A stretch of 49,645 bases of DNA from SCUN01 sp964343975 (GCA_964343975.1 CAYFLU010000005.1:1-49645), one strand, 5' to 3'; shown: positions 6,916 through 15,734, counted from the stretch's first letter. Translations and numbers: made by a program. Notes: generated by a model not told the origin, from the letters alone.

Positions 6916-9900
6916 TCACTTCTTCTCGGAGGCCTTCTTGGCCTCTGCCGCCTTCTGGGCCGCCGTCTTGAAGAGCGGCGCCACGTCGCGCGTGCCCTTC
7001 TGCAAGAACGGCACGCCCTTGTCCATCCACTCCGGACGCGGCTTGCCGAGCAGGTAGTGATCGAAGAACTCGTCCATGTGCACGGTCCAGTACTTCATGT
7101 TGTCGCGGTTGCGGAGGCCGTGCGGCTCACCGTTGAACGAGAACATGTAGGCCTCTTTGCCGAGGCGGCGCATCGCGGTGTTGAACTCGATGCCCTGGTA
7201 CCACGGCACGGCATCGTCCGCGTCGTTGTGGATCGTGAGGTACGGCGTGTTGATGCGCTCGATCCAGAAGATCGGCGAGTTCTCGATGAACTGGAGCGGC
7301 GCATCCCACGGGGCGGCGCCGATGCGGCTCTGCGTCTTCTCGTACTGGAACTCGCGCACCATGCCCGTGCCCCAGCGGATGCCGCCGTAGGCGCTGATCA
7401 TGTTCGACACCGACGCGCCGGCTTCCACCGCGCGGAAGATGTTCGTCTGCGTGATCATGTACGTGATCTGGTACCCGCCCCACGAGTGACCCTGAATGCC
7501 GATCCGCTTCGGATCGATGTAGCCCTTCTCCACCACCGTGTTGATCGCCGGGATCACGCACTTCATCGCGCTCGGCCCCGGGTAGCCCGTCTCGTACACG
7601 ATGTTCGGCTCGAGGACGATGTAGCCCTGGCTGACGTAGCGCTGGATGTTGATCGACGTGCCGACGTTCGGCGCCACGTAGCCATGCAGGCCGTCGGCGA
7701 GTTCCTCGTAGATGTAGACCATCAGCGGATACTTCTTGTTCGGATCGAAGTTCTCCGGCTTGATCAGCAGCGACTCGAGCACCTTGCCGTCGCCGTTGAT
7801 GTACTTCATCACCTCGGCGTTGCCCATCACGTAGTCGGCCTGCTGCGGATTGACGTTCGACACCTTCTTCGGCGTCGTGAAGTTGCTGTCGCTCACCCAC
7901 AGGTCGGGGAACTCGCTGAACCGCTGCTCGGTGAACACGACCACATCGGCGTTCTTCGCCTTGGTGAGCGGCCCGATCCGCTTGTCGATCATCACGATCT
8001 TCTCGGGCGTGCCGCCGGCGTAGTTCACGCGGTAGTAGCCGGTCGCCTTCGTGTCCTTGTTCGTCGTGGACAGCAGCAACGGTTTCGTCGTCACGACGGT
8101 GCGCGGCGACTCGACGTCGAGCGGCACGCGATACCGGAACGTCAGATGCTGCTTGCGGCCTTCCCCGCCCGTGATCATGCGCGCGCCCGTGCCGTCCGGC
8201 TTCACTTCCCACACATCGAATTCGTCGTAGAGGAGCACGGTCTTGTCGCCGTCGGTCCAGCCGGCGCTGCCGAGCGAGGGCGGCAGATCGGGCGTGTCAT
8301 GGCCTTCGTCGAAGAACTTCACCGGCAGGCGCTCGGTGAGGTTCGTGCGCGTGCCGTCCGCGATGCGGTACGTGAACCAGTTCCCCTTCGGTTCATCGAA
8401 GTACAGGACGTAACCGCCGCCCGGCGACAGCGTCGCGTTGCCGTTGAAGTGTTCGAGAATCTTGCGGCGCGCGCCCGTCTTCAGGTCGACGAGCGAGACG
8501 TCGTTGTAGGTCGTGTCCCACGAGATCTCCTGCTGATACGGCAGGTCGCTCGTGCCGATCGCACGATTCGGATCGAGGCCCGGATTGACCGTCGGCAGAT
8601 CCGCCGTGGCCAGCTGCACGAACTGCTTGGTGGCCAGATGCACGATCGCGCGGTAGTTGCGCGTGCGCTCCTGCTGGGCGCGCACCTGCTGCATCGGCTG
8701 GATCTGGGCGTCCTTGTAGGACCAGAGGTCGACTTTCGTCGGCGTCGGGGCCTTCACGGCCGGATCGGCCGGCGGAGGCGGCGCGGGCGCCGTGCCGAGC
8801 ATCAGCCGCTGCCCGTCTTCCGTGAAGCGCGGCGCGAAGTTGTCGCTCACCACATGACCGGCCGCGATGCCCTTCGTCGCAGCCGACGCAAGTTCCTGCG
8901 CCGCGGCGTCGCCGACCTTCCAGTAATAGAGGCGATACGGCGACACCTTCTTGTCGTACTCAGCCTGATCACTGAGGAACGCGATCTGCGTCCCGGCCGT
9001 GTCCCACGCGAGGCTCTTGTAGTTGCCCTTGCCCTTCTGCAGGTTCACCACCGAGCCGTCGCTCATCTTGCGCGCAAACGCGCCGTCGTTCTCCGCCTTG
9101 GTCGACGACACGGTGTAGGCCAGCCACGAGCCGGTCTTGTTGAATTCGTAGTTGTTCACCTCGGCGATGGTCGTTTCCTGTCCCGTCGCGAGGTCACGGA
9201 TCACCAGATCGGTGCCCGCCGTCTTCGTTTTCTCGGGCGAGGCCGGCGTTGCGCCGCCTTCACCCTGCGCCGCCGGCTCTGCCGCGGCGGCCGCAGGCGC
9301 CGCCGCGCCACCGGCGCGACCGCCCCCCGCCGCACCACCGGCACGACCTGCCGCGCCACCAGCGCGTCCGCCACGGCCGGCGCCCTGCGCCGCACCCTTG
9401 CGATACACCACGTACGTCGAAGCCTCTTCCGCGAGCCGGAACGAGCCGACGCGGTCGATCGTCGTCACCTTGCCGTCGGCCATGTTCATGATGCCGAGGC
9501 TGTTGCGGTCGTTGCCGCCGCCGCCCGCGCCACCGCGCCCACCCGCGGGCGCCGCGGCCGCCGCACCACCACCGCCCTCGCCCTCGGCAGCGGGCGTGTC
9601 GGCCTTCGGCGGCACGATCGTGAACAGCAGGAACTTCCCGTCCGCCGTGAACTGCGGCGCCGTGCCGCGCGGCTGCTTGTATTCCTGGCCGCTCTTCAGA
9701 TTGCGCACGATCAATTCGCCGTCGTCGGCCTGCGCCGTCACGGCATATGCGAGCCACTGCCCGTCGTTCGAGAGCCGGGTGCCGGCAATCGAGCGCCAGG
9801 CATCCATCACGTCATAGGTCAGGGGTTTCTTCGTCGGACTCTGCGCGCCCGTGCGGACGGGCGACACGGTGAACATCGCGCACGCGACGCCGACAACGAC

Positions 9901-9930
9901 GAGCGCACGCCAGGAAGAACGGAGCCTCAT
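6916..9930 (-). CDS. Exported S9-family (prolyl oligopeptidase-type) serine peptidase
   Basis: The ATG at 9930 is preceded by GGAGGAGGT, a near-perfect Shine-Dalgarno sequence, and gives 1004 residues. A signal peptide (SSWRALVVVGVACAMF...TGAQ) is followed by a long beta-propeller region and a C-terminal alpha/beta-hydrolase domain. The catalytic Ser is in GHSWGG, the Asp in NDADDAVPW and the His in NGEPHGL. The family cleaves short peptides, often after proline or acyl-amino acids. Two Gly/Ala/Arg-rich low-complexity inserts lie in the propeller (DNA about 9250-9400 and 9510-9590). The open frame continues upstream to 10338 but runs through the AAGTGCG repeats and the divergent P1 gene, so it is not used. 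Together with the P1, M24 and M20 enzymes it points to peptide scavenging. Confidence 0.92.
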   Translation of the reverse strand: MRLRSSWRALVVVGVACAMFTVSPVRTGAQSPTKKPLTYDVMDAWRSIAGTRLSNDGQWLAYAVTAQADDGELIVRNLKSGQEYKQPRGTAPQFTADGKFLLFTIVPPKADTPAAEGEGGGGAAAAAPAGGRGGAGGGGNDRNSLGIMNMADGKVTTIDRVGSFRLAEEASTYVVYRKGAAQGAGRGGRAGGAAGRAGGAAGGGRAGGAAAPAAAAAEPAAQGEGGATPASPEKTKTAGTDLVIRDLATGQETTIAEVNNYEFNKTGSWLAYTVSSTKAENDGAFARKMSDGSVVNLQKGKGNYKSLAWDTAGTQIAFLSDQAEYDKKVSPYRLYYWKVGDAAAQELASAATKGIAAGHVVSDNFAPRFTEDGQRLMLGTAPAPPPPADPAVKAPTPTKVDLWSYKDAQIQPMQQVRAQQERTRNYRAIVHLATKQFVQLATADLPTVNPGLDPNRAIGTSDLPYQQEISWDTTYNDVSLVDLKTGARRKILEHFNGNATLSPGGGYVLYFDEPKGNWFTYRIADGTRTNLTERLPVKFFDEGHDTPDLPPSLGSAGWTDGDKTVLLYDEFDVWEVKPDGTGARMITGGEGRKQHLTFRYRVPLDVESPRTVVTTKPLLLSTTNKDTKATGYYRVNYAGGTPEKIVMIDKRIGPLTKAKNADVVVFTEQRFSEFPDLWVSDSNFTTPKKVSNVNPQQADYVMGNAEVMKYINGDGKVLESLLIKPENFDPNKKYPLMVYIYEELADGLHGYVAPNVGTSINIQRYVSQGYIVLEPNIVYETGYPGPSAMKCVIPAINTVVEKGYIDPKRIGIQGHSWGGYQITYMITQTNIFRAVEAGASVSNMISAYGGIRWGTGMVREFQYEKTQSRIGAAPWDAPLQFIENSPIFWIERINTPYLTIHNDADDAVPWYQGIEFNTAMRRLGKEAYMFSFNGEPHGLRNRDNMKYWTVHMDEFFDHYLLGKPRPEWMDKGVPFLQKGTRDVAPLFKTAAQKAAEAKKASEKK

Positions 9931-9984
9931 GGGTTGGACCTCCTCCAACGACCGGGAACGGAAAAGCGGCCTATGATCGCACAG

Positions 9985-10132
9985 TTGAAAGTGCGAAGGT
10001 GCGAGGGTGCGGATGGCTTCGCCTGGAGGTGCCGACGTGCAGAGTGCGAAAGTGCTTGAGGAAAGTGCGAAAGTGCGAAGGCAAAGTGCGAAAGTGCGAA
10101 GACAAAGTGCGAAAGTGCGGACAGTGCGATGG
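9985..10132 (+). repeat. AAGTGCG-rich repeat, including three 21-bp tandem units
   Basis: The stretch is dominated by AAGTGCG/AAGGTGCG heptamers. From 10062 it has three tandem 21-bp units (starts 10062, 10083, 10104) of AAAGTGCGAAAGTGCGAAGRC form. The unit length is seven codons, so the frame of the following gene stays open through it. The repeat runs into the probable GTG start region of the P1 peptidase. Confidence 0.8.
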
Positions 10133-11215
10133 TGCGCGGCGGCCGTGGGTCTCGTCATGGCCGGGGCCGTGCTGGCGCAGCCGCTCCGTCCGCGGGCGCG
10201 CGACCTTGGTCTGGCGCCGGGCACGTTTGCGCCGGGCGCGCTCAACGCCATAACCGATGTCCCCGGCGTGCTCGTTGGGCACACGACGCTCAGCACGCAG
10301 CCGACGGGCGTCACGGCGATCCTGCCGCATGGTGGCAACCTGTTTCAGCAGAAAGTGCCTGGCGCGGTGTTTGTCGGCAATGCCTTTGGCAAGCTCGCCG
10401 GCTCCACGCAGGTTGAAGAACTCGGCACCATCGAGACGCCCATCGTCCTGACCAACACCCTCGCGGTCGGCACCGCGATGGACGCGGTCGTTCGTTGGAC
10501 GCTGGCGCAGTCCGGAAATGAATCCGTGCGGTCGGTGAATGCGGTCGTCGGGGAAACCAACGACGGCACACTCAACGACATCCGCGCGCTGCCCGTGACG
10601 CGCGACCATGTGCTCGCGGCGATCGCGGCCGCCAAGACCGGGGCCGTGGAGGAAGGCGCGGTCGGAGCCGGCGCGGGGACGATCGCGTTTGGCTGGAAAG
10701 GCGGGATCGGTACCGCATCACGAAAAGTCGGCGCCGACACCGTCGGCGTGCTCGTGCAGACCAACTTCGGCGGCAAATTGACGATGGGCGGCGTGCCGGT
10801 GTGGCAGTCGCTCACACCGAATGCCGGGCGCGATCCGCTCGGCACCGCGGACGGCAGCTGCATGATCGTCGTCGCCACCGACGCCCCGGTGGATGCGAAG
10901 GCGCTGAAGCGTCTCGCGGCACGCGCGGTGTTTGCGCTCGCGCGGACCGGGTCCACCTACTCGAACGGCTCGGGCGATTTCGCGATCGCGTTTTCGACAT
11001 TCGCGGGCAATCGCGTCACGACGGCAACAGGCCCACAGGCGCGGACGACGCTCCCGACCGATGATCTGTCTCGCCTCTTCGAAGCCACGCTCGATGCGAC
11101 GGAAGAAGCCGTGTACAACTCGCTGCTGCGCGCCACCGACACGACCGCGAACGGACGCACGGTGCGCGCGATTCCGATCGACGCGCTGACGACGCTGTTG
11201 AAGGGCCGCCGCTGA
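10124..11215 (+). CDS. Exported P1-family (DmpA-type) peptidase
   Basis: Members are Ntn-hydrolases that cut themselves before a Ser or Thr and then act as L-aminopeptidase, D-Ala-esterase/amidase or beta-peptidase. Here the processing site is probably in YSNGSGDFAIAFS, with Ser as nucleophile, and LGLAPGTFAPGALNAITDVPGV is the usual N-terminal block. The start is uncertain: the frame is open from 10007 through the AAGTGCG repeat. A signal peptide (RWCAAAVGLVMAGAVLAQ) begins only at the GTG at 10124 or 10115, so a start there (363 residues) is preferred. The start codon is then part of the repeat. The radical SAM gene begins four bases after the stop, which suggests translational coupling. 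Confidence 0.85.
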   Translation: MRWCAAAVGLVMAGAVLAQPLRPRARDLGLAPGTFAPGALNAITDVPGVLVGHTTLSTQPTGVTAILPHGGNLFQQKVPGAVFVGNAFGKLAGSTQVEELGTIETPIVLTNTLAVGTAMDAVVRWTLAQSGNESVRSVNAVVGETNDGTLNDIRALPVTRDHVLAAIAAAKTGAVEEGAVGAGAGTIAFGWKGGIGTASRKVGADTVGVLVQTNFGGKLTMGGVPVWQSLTPNAGRDPLGTADGSCMIVVATDAPVDAKALKRLAARAVFALARTGSTYSNGSGDFAIAFSTFAGNRVTTATGPQARTTLPTDDLSRLFEATLDATEEAVYNSLLRATDTTANGRTVRAIPIDALTTLLKGRR

Positions 11216-11219
11216 CGCG

Positions 11220-13160
11220 ATGTCCGTGCTCCTGATCCAGCCCCCGCTCTGCGATCCGTCGCGGCCGCATCCGGCCATCGCGACGCTTGCGGGGTTTTTG
11301 CAGGCGCGCGGCGAGACGGTGGCGCTCGAGGATGCGAGCATTGCGCTGCTCCTGCGCGTGTTCAGCGCCGACGGCGTCCGCGACATCGCGGCCGTCGCGG
11401 CCGCGTCGTCGCATCCGCTGGCGCAGGCGTTCGTGGCGCGTGCCGATGCGTATGCACGCGCGATAGAGCTGGCGGTGGCGTGTGTGCAAGGCCACGACGC
11501 GGGCGCCCGGCTCCTGGCCACGCGCCCGCAGGCGTTTCCACCGCCGCTGCAGCCGTCATCGCAATGGGCGTTCGGCGCCTACTATGCGGTGCAGCGGCAT
11601 ACGCAGCTGCTCGGCCCGCTCACCGCCGAACAACGCGCGCGGGCCGCACGCGATGCGGACGTCACGTCGCTCGCCTTCGGCCAACTCGGCGACACCGACC
11701 GCGCGCGCATGGCCGCGAGCACGGTGCTGCACGACATCGCGGCCGTCATCCGCGTCGTGATCGATCCCGCATTCACGCTCGATGCGTATGCGGCGACACT
11801 CGCCGACGACCCGGCCACGTTCGCGCCGATCGCGGCCCAGCTCGACGCGTCATCGACGCTGCTCGATCGTTACATCGACGACATCGCCGACCGCATCGCC
11901 ACGTCGCACACACCGCGGCTGATCGGCTTCAGCATCCCCTTCCCCGGCAACGTCGTCGGCGCCCTCCGCATGGCGCGACGCATGCGGCAGCACCACCCGC
12001 GCGTGCCGATCGTCTGCGGCGGCGGCTGGATCAACACGCAACTCCGCGAGCTGCGCGATCCCGGCATCTTCGATCACGTCGACTTCCTCACGCTCGATGA
12101 CGGCGAGCAGCCGCTGCTGTGCCTGCTCGATCACCTCGCGGGCCGTCGTCCGCGCACGGCACTGAAGCGCACGTTCTACCGCGAAGACGGGGTGGTTCGT
12201 TACGCCGACGGCGCGCCTGAGCCTGACGTGCGGTTCACCGACACCGGCACACCGACCTACGGCACGCTGCCGCTCACCCGCTACTTGCCCTTGCGCCCGT
12301 CACTGCAGTCCTTCACGCCCATCGCGCCAGCACGATGGAATGCGCTGACGCTCGCGCACGGCTGCTATTGGAAGCGCTGCGCGTTCTGCGACACCGGCCT
12401 CGACTACATCCACCGCTACGATCTCGCGTCGGTCGACGTGCTGATCACGCGCATTCGCGCGCTCATCTCGGAGACCGGCAGCACCGCGTTTCACTTTGTC
12501 GACGAAGCGATGCCACCGGCGCTACTTGCGCGCCTGGCGGACCGCTTGCTTCAGGAGGATCTCCGCATCGCCTGGTGGGGCAACGCGCGGTTCGACGCCG
12601 CGCTGATCCCGCTCGCGCCGCGGCTCGCGGCTGCGGGTTGCATCGGCCTCACGGGCGGCCTCGAAGTGCCGGTCGAGCGATTGCTCGACCGCATCGGCAA
12701 GGGCGTGTCGCTCGCGCAGGCCGCACGCGTGTGCCAGGCGACGAGTGCGGCCGGTATCTTCACGCACGCCTATCTGATCTACGGCTTTCCGACGGAAACC
12801 GCGCAAGAGACGATCGACGGCCTGGAGTTCGTCCGTCAGATGTTTGCGGCCGGCTTCTTACAGTCCGCCTACTGGCACGACTTCGGCGTGACGGCGCACA
12901 GTCCCATGGCGGCGGCACCGGAGCGCTACGGCATCACACTCCGCCCGATGGGCGACCGGCCGTTCTCGCGCTACATCCTGCCGTTCGACGAGCCGGGCCG
13001 CATCGATCACGAGGCCTTTCACGCCGGGCTCGACCGCGCGGTGCAGCACTACCAACTCGGACTCGCGCTCGACGACACCGTCGACCGCTGGTTCGACTTC
13101 GCGGTGCCCGCGACCACGCTGCCGCGCGATTTCGTCGTACGCCTCATCGCCGACGCGTAA
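11220..13160 (+). CDS. B12-binding radical SAM protein of unknown substrate
   Basis: The product is 646 residues. The N-terminus (VLLIQPPLCDPS...ATLAGFLQARG) and residues about 235-300 (LIGFSIPFPGNVVGAL, VCGGGWINT, LDDGEQPL) resemble a cobalamin-binding Rossmann domain. An insert of about 180 residues without recognisable motifs splits it. The [4Fe-4S] motif is HGCYWKRCAFCDT near residue 381, a C-x4-C-x2-C spacing instead of the usual C-x3-C-x2-C. Later blocks HFVDEAMPP, WWGNARFD, GLTGGLEV and AYLIYGFPTET fit a radical SAM barrel. It is closely linked to the P1 peptidase upstream. No precursor peptide gene was found nearby. The reaction is unknown. Confidence 0.85.
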   Translation: MSVLLIQPPLCDPSRPHPAIATLAGFLQARGETVALEDASIALLLRVFSADGVRDIAAVAAASSHPLAQAFVARADAYARAIELAVACVQGHDAGARLLATRPQAFPPPLQPSSQWAFGAYYAVQRHTQLLGPLTAEQRARAARDADVTSLAFGQLGDTDRARMAASTVLHDIAAVIRVVIDPAFTLDAYAATLADDPATFAPIAAQLDASSTLLDRYIDDIADRIATSHTPRLIGFSIPFPGNVVGALRMARRMRQHHPRVPIVCGGGWINTQLRELRDPGIFDHVDFLTLDDGEQPLLCLLDHLAGRRPRTALKRTFYREDGVVRYADGAPEPDVRFTDTGTPTYGTLPLTRYLPLRPSLQSFTPIAPARWNALTLAHGCYWKRCAFCDTGLDYIHRYDLASVDVLITRIRALISETGSTAFHFVDEAMPPALLARLADRLLQEDLRIAWWGNARFDAALIPLAPRLAAAGCIGLTGGLEVPVERLLDRIGKGVSLAQAARVCQATSAAGIFTHAYLIYGFPTETAQETIDGLEFVRQMFAAGFLQSAYWHDFGVTAHSPMAAAPERYGITLRPMGDRPFSRYILPFDEPGRIDHEAFHAGLDRAVQHYQLGLALDDTVDRWFDFAVPATTLPRDFVVRLIADA

Positions 13161-13164
13161 GGCG

Positions 13165-14289
13165 CTACGGCGTGCCGTCGAGGAGCGTCTCGAGCTTCTC
13201 GTTGCGCGGTCCCTGCGCGTCGCACACGGAGAACGTCAACCGCCCGCCGGGGTTGTACATCGTCACGCCGGCGTACTCGCCCTTCTTGTTCAGGATGTAG
13301 AAGTTGATGTTGAAGTTCGGCAGGCCGCGATCGTTCAGAAGGCGCTTATCGACCACGCTCTTCTGGATCCGCTTGAGCGCGGTCATGCCCGCGTCTTTCG
13401 GCGAAGCGCCACGACGCATCTCGTCGACGATCAGAAACGACGACAGATTGTAGAGATTGGACTCGCCGCGCCCCGTGGAGCCCGCCGCGCCGACTTCGTT
13501 GTCGAGCCACAGCCCCGCGCCGAGAATCGGCGAATCGCCGAGGCGGCCCGGAATTTTCCACGCCATCCCGCTCGTGGTCGTCACACCGCAGATGTCGCCT
13601 GCCGCGTTGACGCCATTGCAGTTGATCGTGCCCCAGAAGTGGTTTTCGTTGATGTAGCCGTCGGCGATCATCTGGTCGATGACCTTCCGCTCGGCCGCCG
13701 CGCGCGCCACGGGATCCTTGATGTAGTGCAGCGGATCGGTCTGCGCTTTCCATTCGAGCCACGCCTTGCGCGAGGCGGGCGTGTTCAGGTCCGGCAGCAC
13801 CTCAAAGCCCATGCGCCGCGCGAACTCCGTGGCGTCCTTGCCGACGATCAGATGGTGATCGGTGTGCTCCATCACGGCTTTGGCGACGAGCGACGGCGTC
13901 TTCACGCCCTCGATCGCGCCCACGGCGCCGGCCTTGCGACGCGGTCCGTGCATCACCGACGCGTCGAGCTGCACGATCCCGTCCGCGTTCGGCAGACCAC
14001 CGTAGCCCACGCTCGTGTCCGCCGGATCGAGTTCGACGATGTTGACGCCGGCAATGACGGCATCGAGCACGTCCGTGCCGCCCGTCATCAATTCAAACGC
14101 GTGCTGAACGCACGTCTTCGTGCCGCCGTTCTTGTAGCGATTGCCGTTGTCCGACGCGATGACCACCGGTTTCACAGGCGCTTGCACGAACACCTCCGGT
14201 CCAGACGCCGCGGCCAGCGGCTGCGCAGCGGCCGCCACACCGGCCGCAGCCGTGGCAGCAAGAAAATCCCGACGATCCACTTTCGGCAT
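13165..14289 (-). CDS. Exported N4-(beta-N-acetylglucosaminyl)-L-asparaginase-type Ntn hydrolase
   Basis: The product is 374 residues from an ATG at 14289, with AAGGAG seven bases upstream. The N-terminus MPKVDRRDFLAATAAAGVA is a twin-arginine (Tat) signal. The core has VKPVVIASDNGN, then the autoprocessing/nucleophile Thr in DICGVTTTSG, and the GRLGDSPILGAG block that binds substrate. Family members cleave the GlcNAc-Asn bond of N-glycans or act on isoaspartyl peptides. The GVTTTSG context favours the glycosylasparaginase branch. The stop lies four bases from the stop of the convergent radical SAM gene. A longer in-frame start at 14355 would enter the repeat array and lose the Tat signal position. 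Confidence 0.88.
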   Translation of the reverse strand: MPKVDRRDFLAATAAAGVAAAAQPLAAASGPEVFVQAPVKPVVIASDNGNRYKNGGTKTCVQHAFELMTGGTDVLDAVIAGVNIVELDPADTSVGYGGLPNADGIVQLDASVMHGPRRKAGAVGAIEGVKTPSLVAKAVMEHTDHHLIVGKDATEFARRMGFEVLPDLNTPASRKAWLEWKAQTDPLHYIKDPVARAAAERKVIDQMIADGYINENHFWGTINCNGVNAAGDICGVTTTSGMAWKIPGRLGDSPILGAGLWLDNEVGAAGSTGRGESNLYNLSSFLIVDEMRRGASPKDAGMTALKRIQKSVVDKRLLNDRGLPNFNINFYILNKKGEYAGVTMYNPGGRLTFSVCDAQGPRNEKLETLLDGTP

Positions 14290-14309
14290 GGCGACTCCTT
14301 CGGTCGCCG

Positions 14310-14315
14310 AGTCTA
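14310..14315 (-). promoter_or_regulatory. Possible -10 box of the asparaginase gene
   Basis: On the minus strand TAGACT lies 20 bases before the ATG at 14289, leaving room for the AAGGAG site. A weak TTGCGA is 15 bases further upstream. Tentative. Confidence 0.3.
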
Positions 14316-14356
14316 CCAAGAGGACCGCCGTCGCAACAGCGTTGAGCCATGCCAAT

Positions 14357-14718
14357 CAACACGGAGACACTGAGGCGCGGAGAACCCAACTAGGTTGGAA
14401 GGCCACACGGAGGCACAGAGACGGGGAGAACCCCAACCAAATTGGAAAACCCACACGGAGGCACCGAGACGCGGAGAACCCCAACCAAATTGGAAAGCCA
14501 CACGGAGACGCGGAGACGCGGAGAACCCCAGCCAGATTGGAAAGCCACACCGAGATGGGGAGCCTCGGAGGATTGCGCCCCACTTGTCGTGAGGCCCTAT
14601 CTGGTATGTCCCCGTGCCTCCGTGTGGGTTTACCCCAGGAGGTCTTCGTGTCTCCGCGCCTCCGTGTTGCCTTCCCGCAAGAGTCTCTGTGCCTCGGTGT
14701 CTCCGTGTTGGTTTTCGA
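14357..14718. repeat. Array of 46-48-bp ACGGAGGCACGGAGA repeats with an inverted half
   Basis: This fills the 449-base gap between the asparaginase and dehydratase genes. Left part: units beginning about 14358, 14404, 14452, 14499 and 14546, each ACACGGAGnCnCnGAGACG followed by GAACCCCAACCAAATTGGAAA and slight variants. Right part: the reverse-complement motif (CCTCCGTGTG at 14617, CCTCCGTGTT at 14659, TCTCCGTGTTG near 14699) with about 41-42-base spacing. A unique spacer of about 40 bases separates them. No ORF here looks coding. The last arm abuts the promoter of the next gene. Confidence 0.9.
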
Positions 14719-14723
14719 TCTGA

Positions 14724-14729
14724 TAGCAT
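14724..14729 (+). promoter_or_regulatory. Possible -10 box of the dehydratase gene
   Basis: TAGCAT ends 9 bases before the GTG at 14739, directly after the repeat array. There is no ribosome binding site, so a leaderless start is possible. Confidence 0.35.
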
Positions 14730-14738
14730 TTGCCCTTC

Positions 14739-15734
14739 GTGACTGCCCGCCACATCTCGCTCCAGACCGTTGAAGCGGCGCGCGACCGTGTGTATCGCGT
14801 TGCCCGGCGGACGCCCCTTGTGAAACTCGATCCGGTCAGCCGGGACCTCCCCGAGATCTACCTCAAACTCGAGGTCTTCCAGCCGATCGGCTCGTTCAAG
14901 ATCCGCGGCGCGGCCAATGCCGTCGGCAAGCTCAGTGCCGCCGAACTGCGCGACGGCGTGTGGACGGTAAGCGCGGGCAACGCCGCGCAGGGCGTGGCGC
15001 TCGCCGCGCGCGAGGCCGGCGTGCCGGCCTCGGTGCTCGTGATGGACACGGCGCCCGCGGCCAAGATCAACGCCATCCGCCGGCTCGGCGCGACGATCGT
15101 GCAGGACACGTACGACGAATGCTGGAAGGCCGTGGAATCGCACGCCTCCCCGCGCATGAGCGGCCGCATGGTCCATCCGTTCGACGATGACGACTTCATC
15201 AGCGGAAACGGCACGGCGGCACTCGAAATTCTCGAAGACCTGCCGGATGTCGATGCCGTGGTCGCCGCGATTGGCGGCGGTGGTCTCCTCGCGGGTCTGG
15301 GCTGCGTGATGCACGCGGCCAAGCCGTCGTGCGCCGTCATCGCGGCCGAGCCGGAAACCGCGGCGCCGCTGTCGTTGTCGCTCGCGGCCGGCGCTCCGCT
15401 CCGGTTCGAGCAGTGGCAGTCGTCGTTCGTCGACGGCGCCGGCGGCAAATCGGTGCTGCCGTCGATGTGGCCGCTGCTGCAGGCGTGGGTGCAACAGAGC
15501 GTGGTTGTGTCGCTCGCCGACACCGCGCACGCGCTCAAGCTCGCCGCGGAACGGTGTCACGTCATTGCGGAAGGCGCCGGCGCCTGCGCCATCGCCGCCG
15601 CCCTGTCGCCCGCCGTCCGCGAGAAGGGCTACAAAAAAATCGTCGCCGTGGTCTCGGGCGGCAACATCGACCTCACCCGCTTCGCGTCGCTCGTCGGCGC
15701 GTGTCCGAGTGCCGGAGACGCCCGCTCGCTCTAG
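14739..15734 (+). CDS. Threonine/serine dehydratase-like PLP enzyme (fold type II)
   Basis: The product is 331 residues from the GTG at 14739. A TTG at 14730 is also in frame but lies against the -10 box. The PLP lysine sits in GSFKIRGAANA. The phosphate-binding loop is GGGGLLAG, SAGNAAQGVALAA contacts the substrate carboxylate, and the C-terminal VVSGGNIDL closes the cofactor site. The length matches catabolic threonine dehydratase, serine racemase or hydroxyaspartate dehydratase, without the regulatory ACT domain of biosynthetic IlvA. It probably deaminates serine/threonine or a related beta-hydroxy amino acid to a keto acid. The exact substrate cannot be told. It is followed 41 bases later by the phosphorylase gene. 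Confidence 0.85.
   Translation: MTARHISLQTVEAARDRVYRVARRTPLVKLDPVSRDLPEIYLKLEVFQPIGSFKIRGAANAVGKLSAAELRDGVWTVSAGNAAQGVALAAREAGVPASVLVMDTAPAAKINAIRRLGATIVQDTYDECWKAVESHASPRMSGRMVHPFDDDDFISGNGTAALEILEDLPDVDAVVAAIGGGGLLAGLGCVMHAAKPSCAVIAAEPETAAPLSLSLAAGAPLRFEQWQSSFVDGAGGKSVLPSMWPLLQAWVQQSVVVSLADTAHALKLAAERCHVIAEGAGACAIAAALSPAVREKGYKKIVAVVSGGNIDLTRFASLVGACPSAGDARSL

Noticed and set aside
6709..10059. Plus-strand ORF of over 1100 codons opposite the S9 peptidase and dut
   Set aside because: Arg/His/Val-rich shadow translation; the minus strand carries intact catalytic motifs and a Shine-Dalgarno sequence.
10007..10123. N-terminal extension of the P1 peptidase through the AAGTGCG repeat
   Set aside because: It would place a repeated basic segment before the signal peptide; the start at 10115/10124 is more plausible.
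14357..14718. CRISPR-like array in the 14.4-kb repeat
   Set aside because: Unit spacing is near regular, but the whole unit is repeated with no variable spacers of constant length, half of it is inverted, and no cas gene is nearby.
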